Shown here piece after piece: positions 5,392 to 5,533 of a stretch of DNA of 5,533 nucleotides. Both the position numbers and the translations under genes were made by a program. The DNA is taken from NCBI GenBank assembly GCA_946530775.1, contig CAMNAH010000086.1, positions 1-5,533 on the forward strand. Direction: 5' to 3'. How positions within the stretch are numbered: the stretch's first letter is position 1; every line of letters begins with the position of its first letter. The notes under the pieces are model-generated. The model saw nothing but the letters and a program-made list of their open reading frames with translations. It searched no databases and was not told the origin of the DNA. Origin of the DNA: an uncultured Coriobacteriales bacterium (GTDB lineage: Bacteria; Actinomycetota; Coriobacteriia; Coriobacteriales; Atopobiaceae).

Positions 5392-5533
5392 ATGAAAACA
5401 GCAGCAGGCATCGGCGATAACTGCATCGACGACTACACCAATATCGGCCGCCGCTATCCCACGGGCAATGTGGTCGACACCGGCGTCAACATGCAGAAGC
5501 TCGGCATCCCCACCGCCATCATCTCCACCACCG
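5392..5533 (+). CDS. FrlD-like PfkB-family sugar kinase, N-terminal part (3' end outside window)
   Basis: Only the first 47 codons are present; the frame is open to the window edge. The start MKTAAG, then GDNCIDDY and YPTGN, aligns closely with frlD across the intergenic region (about 18 of 47 residues identical by eye with one gap), so this is a diverged paralogue. The GGN of frlD is TGN here, and the VNVAVY stretch that follows becomes VDTGVN, changes at the sugar-facing and hinge part of the fold that suggest a different substrate. Ribosome binding is probably by AAGGG (5379-5383, 8 bases before the ATG). It is transcribed divergently from frlD. The catalytic GAGD region is outside the window, so activity cannot be judged; the family assignment rests on the N-terminus only. 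Confidence 0.78.
   Translation, partial: MKTAAGIGDNCIDDYTNIGRRYPTGNVVDTGVNMQKLGIPTAIISTT

Overview
The window looks like a piece of a high-GC actinobacterial chromosome, most likely from a gut Coriobacteriia member (Collinsella or a close relative). The support is GC-rich coding sequence with strong third-position bias, Actinobacteria-like operon packing, and a sugar-kinase-rich gene set. The lineage is an inference from composition and gene content, not something the sequence proves. All six genes look like sugar or sugar-phosphate enzymes. No RNA gene, insertion sequence, CRISPR array or phage gene was seen.

Layout: (1) a plus-strand operon, 1-3469, holds a ribokinase-like PfkB kinase (5' end cut by the window), a double-SIS-domain sugar-phosphate isomerase/deglycase-like protein, and a long ROK-family sugar kinase. 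The genes are 13 and 1 bases apart. (2) A short convergent intergenic gap, 3470-3551, carries a strong hairpin with a T-tract on the minus strand and a weaker hairpin beside it. (3) A minus-strand operon, 5159 down to 3552, holds frlD (fructoselysine 6-kinase, recognised with good confidence) followed by a classical NAD-type short-chain dehydrogenase. (4) A 232-base divergent intergenic region, 5160-5391, holds a clear extended -10 promoter for frlD, an 8+8-base inverted repeat centred near -41 of that promoter, and a separate 13-base palindrome nearer the next gene. (5) A second, diverged FrlD-like PfkB kinase starts at 5392 on the plus strand and runs off the window.

How the parts may work together: FrlD phosphorylates Amadori compounds such as fructoselysine at O6, and a SIS-family deglycase (FrlB type) then splits the product into glucose 6-phosphate and the free amine. 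The window has the kinase type (frlD plus a diverged paralogue) and a SIS-fold protein that could do the second step. That SIS gene lies in the opposing operon with two other sugar kinases, so it may serve a different amino sugar or glycated compound. The SDR next to frlD is not part of the Escherichia coli frl operon and suggests a variant pathway. The most unusual single protein is the ROK kinase. It has lost the usual His/Cys zinc site and carries a C-terminal extension that looks like a second, degenerate copy of the ROK C-terminal lobe.
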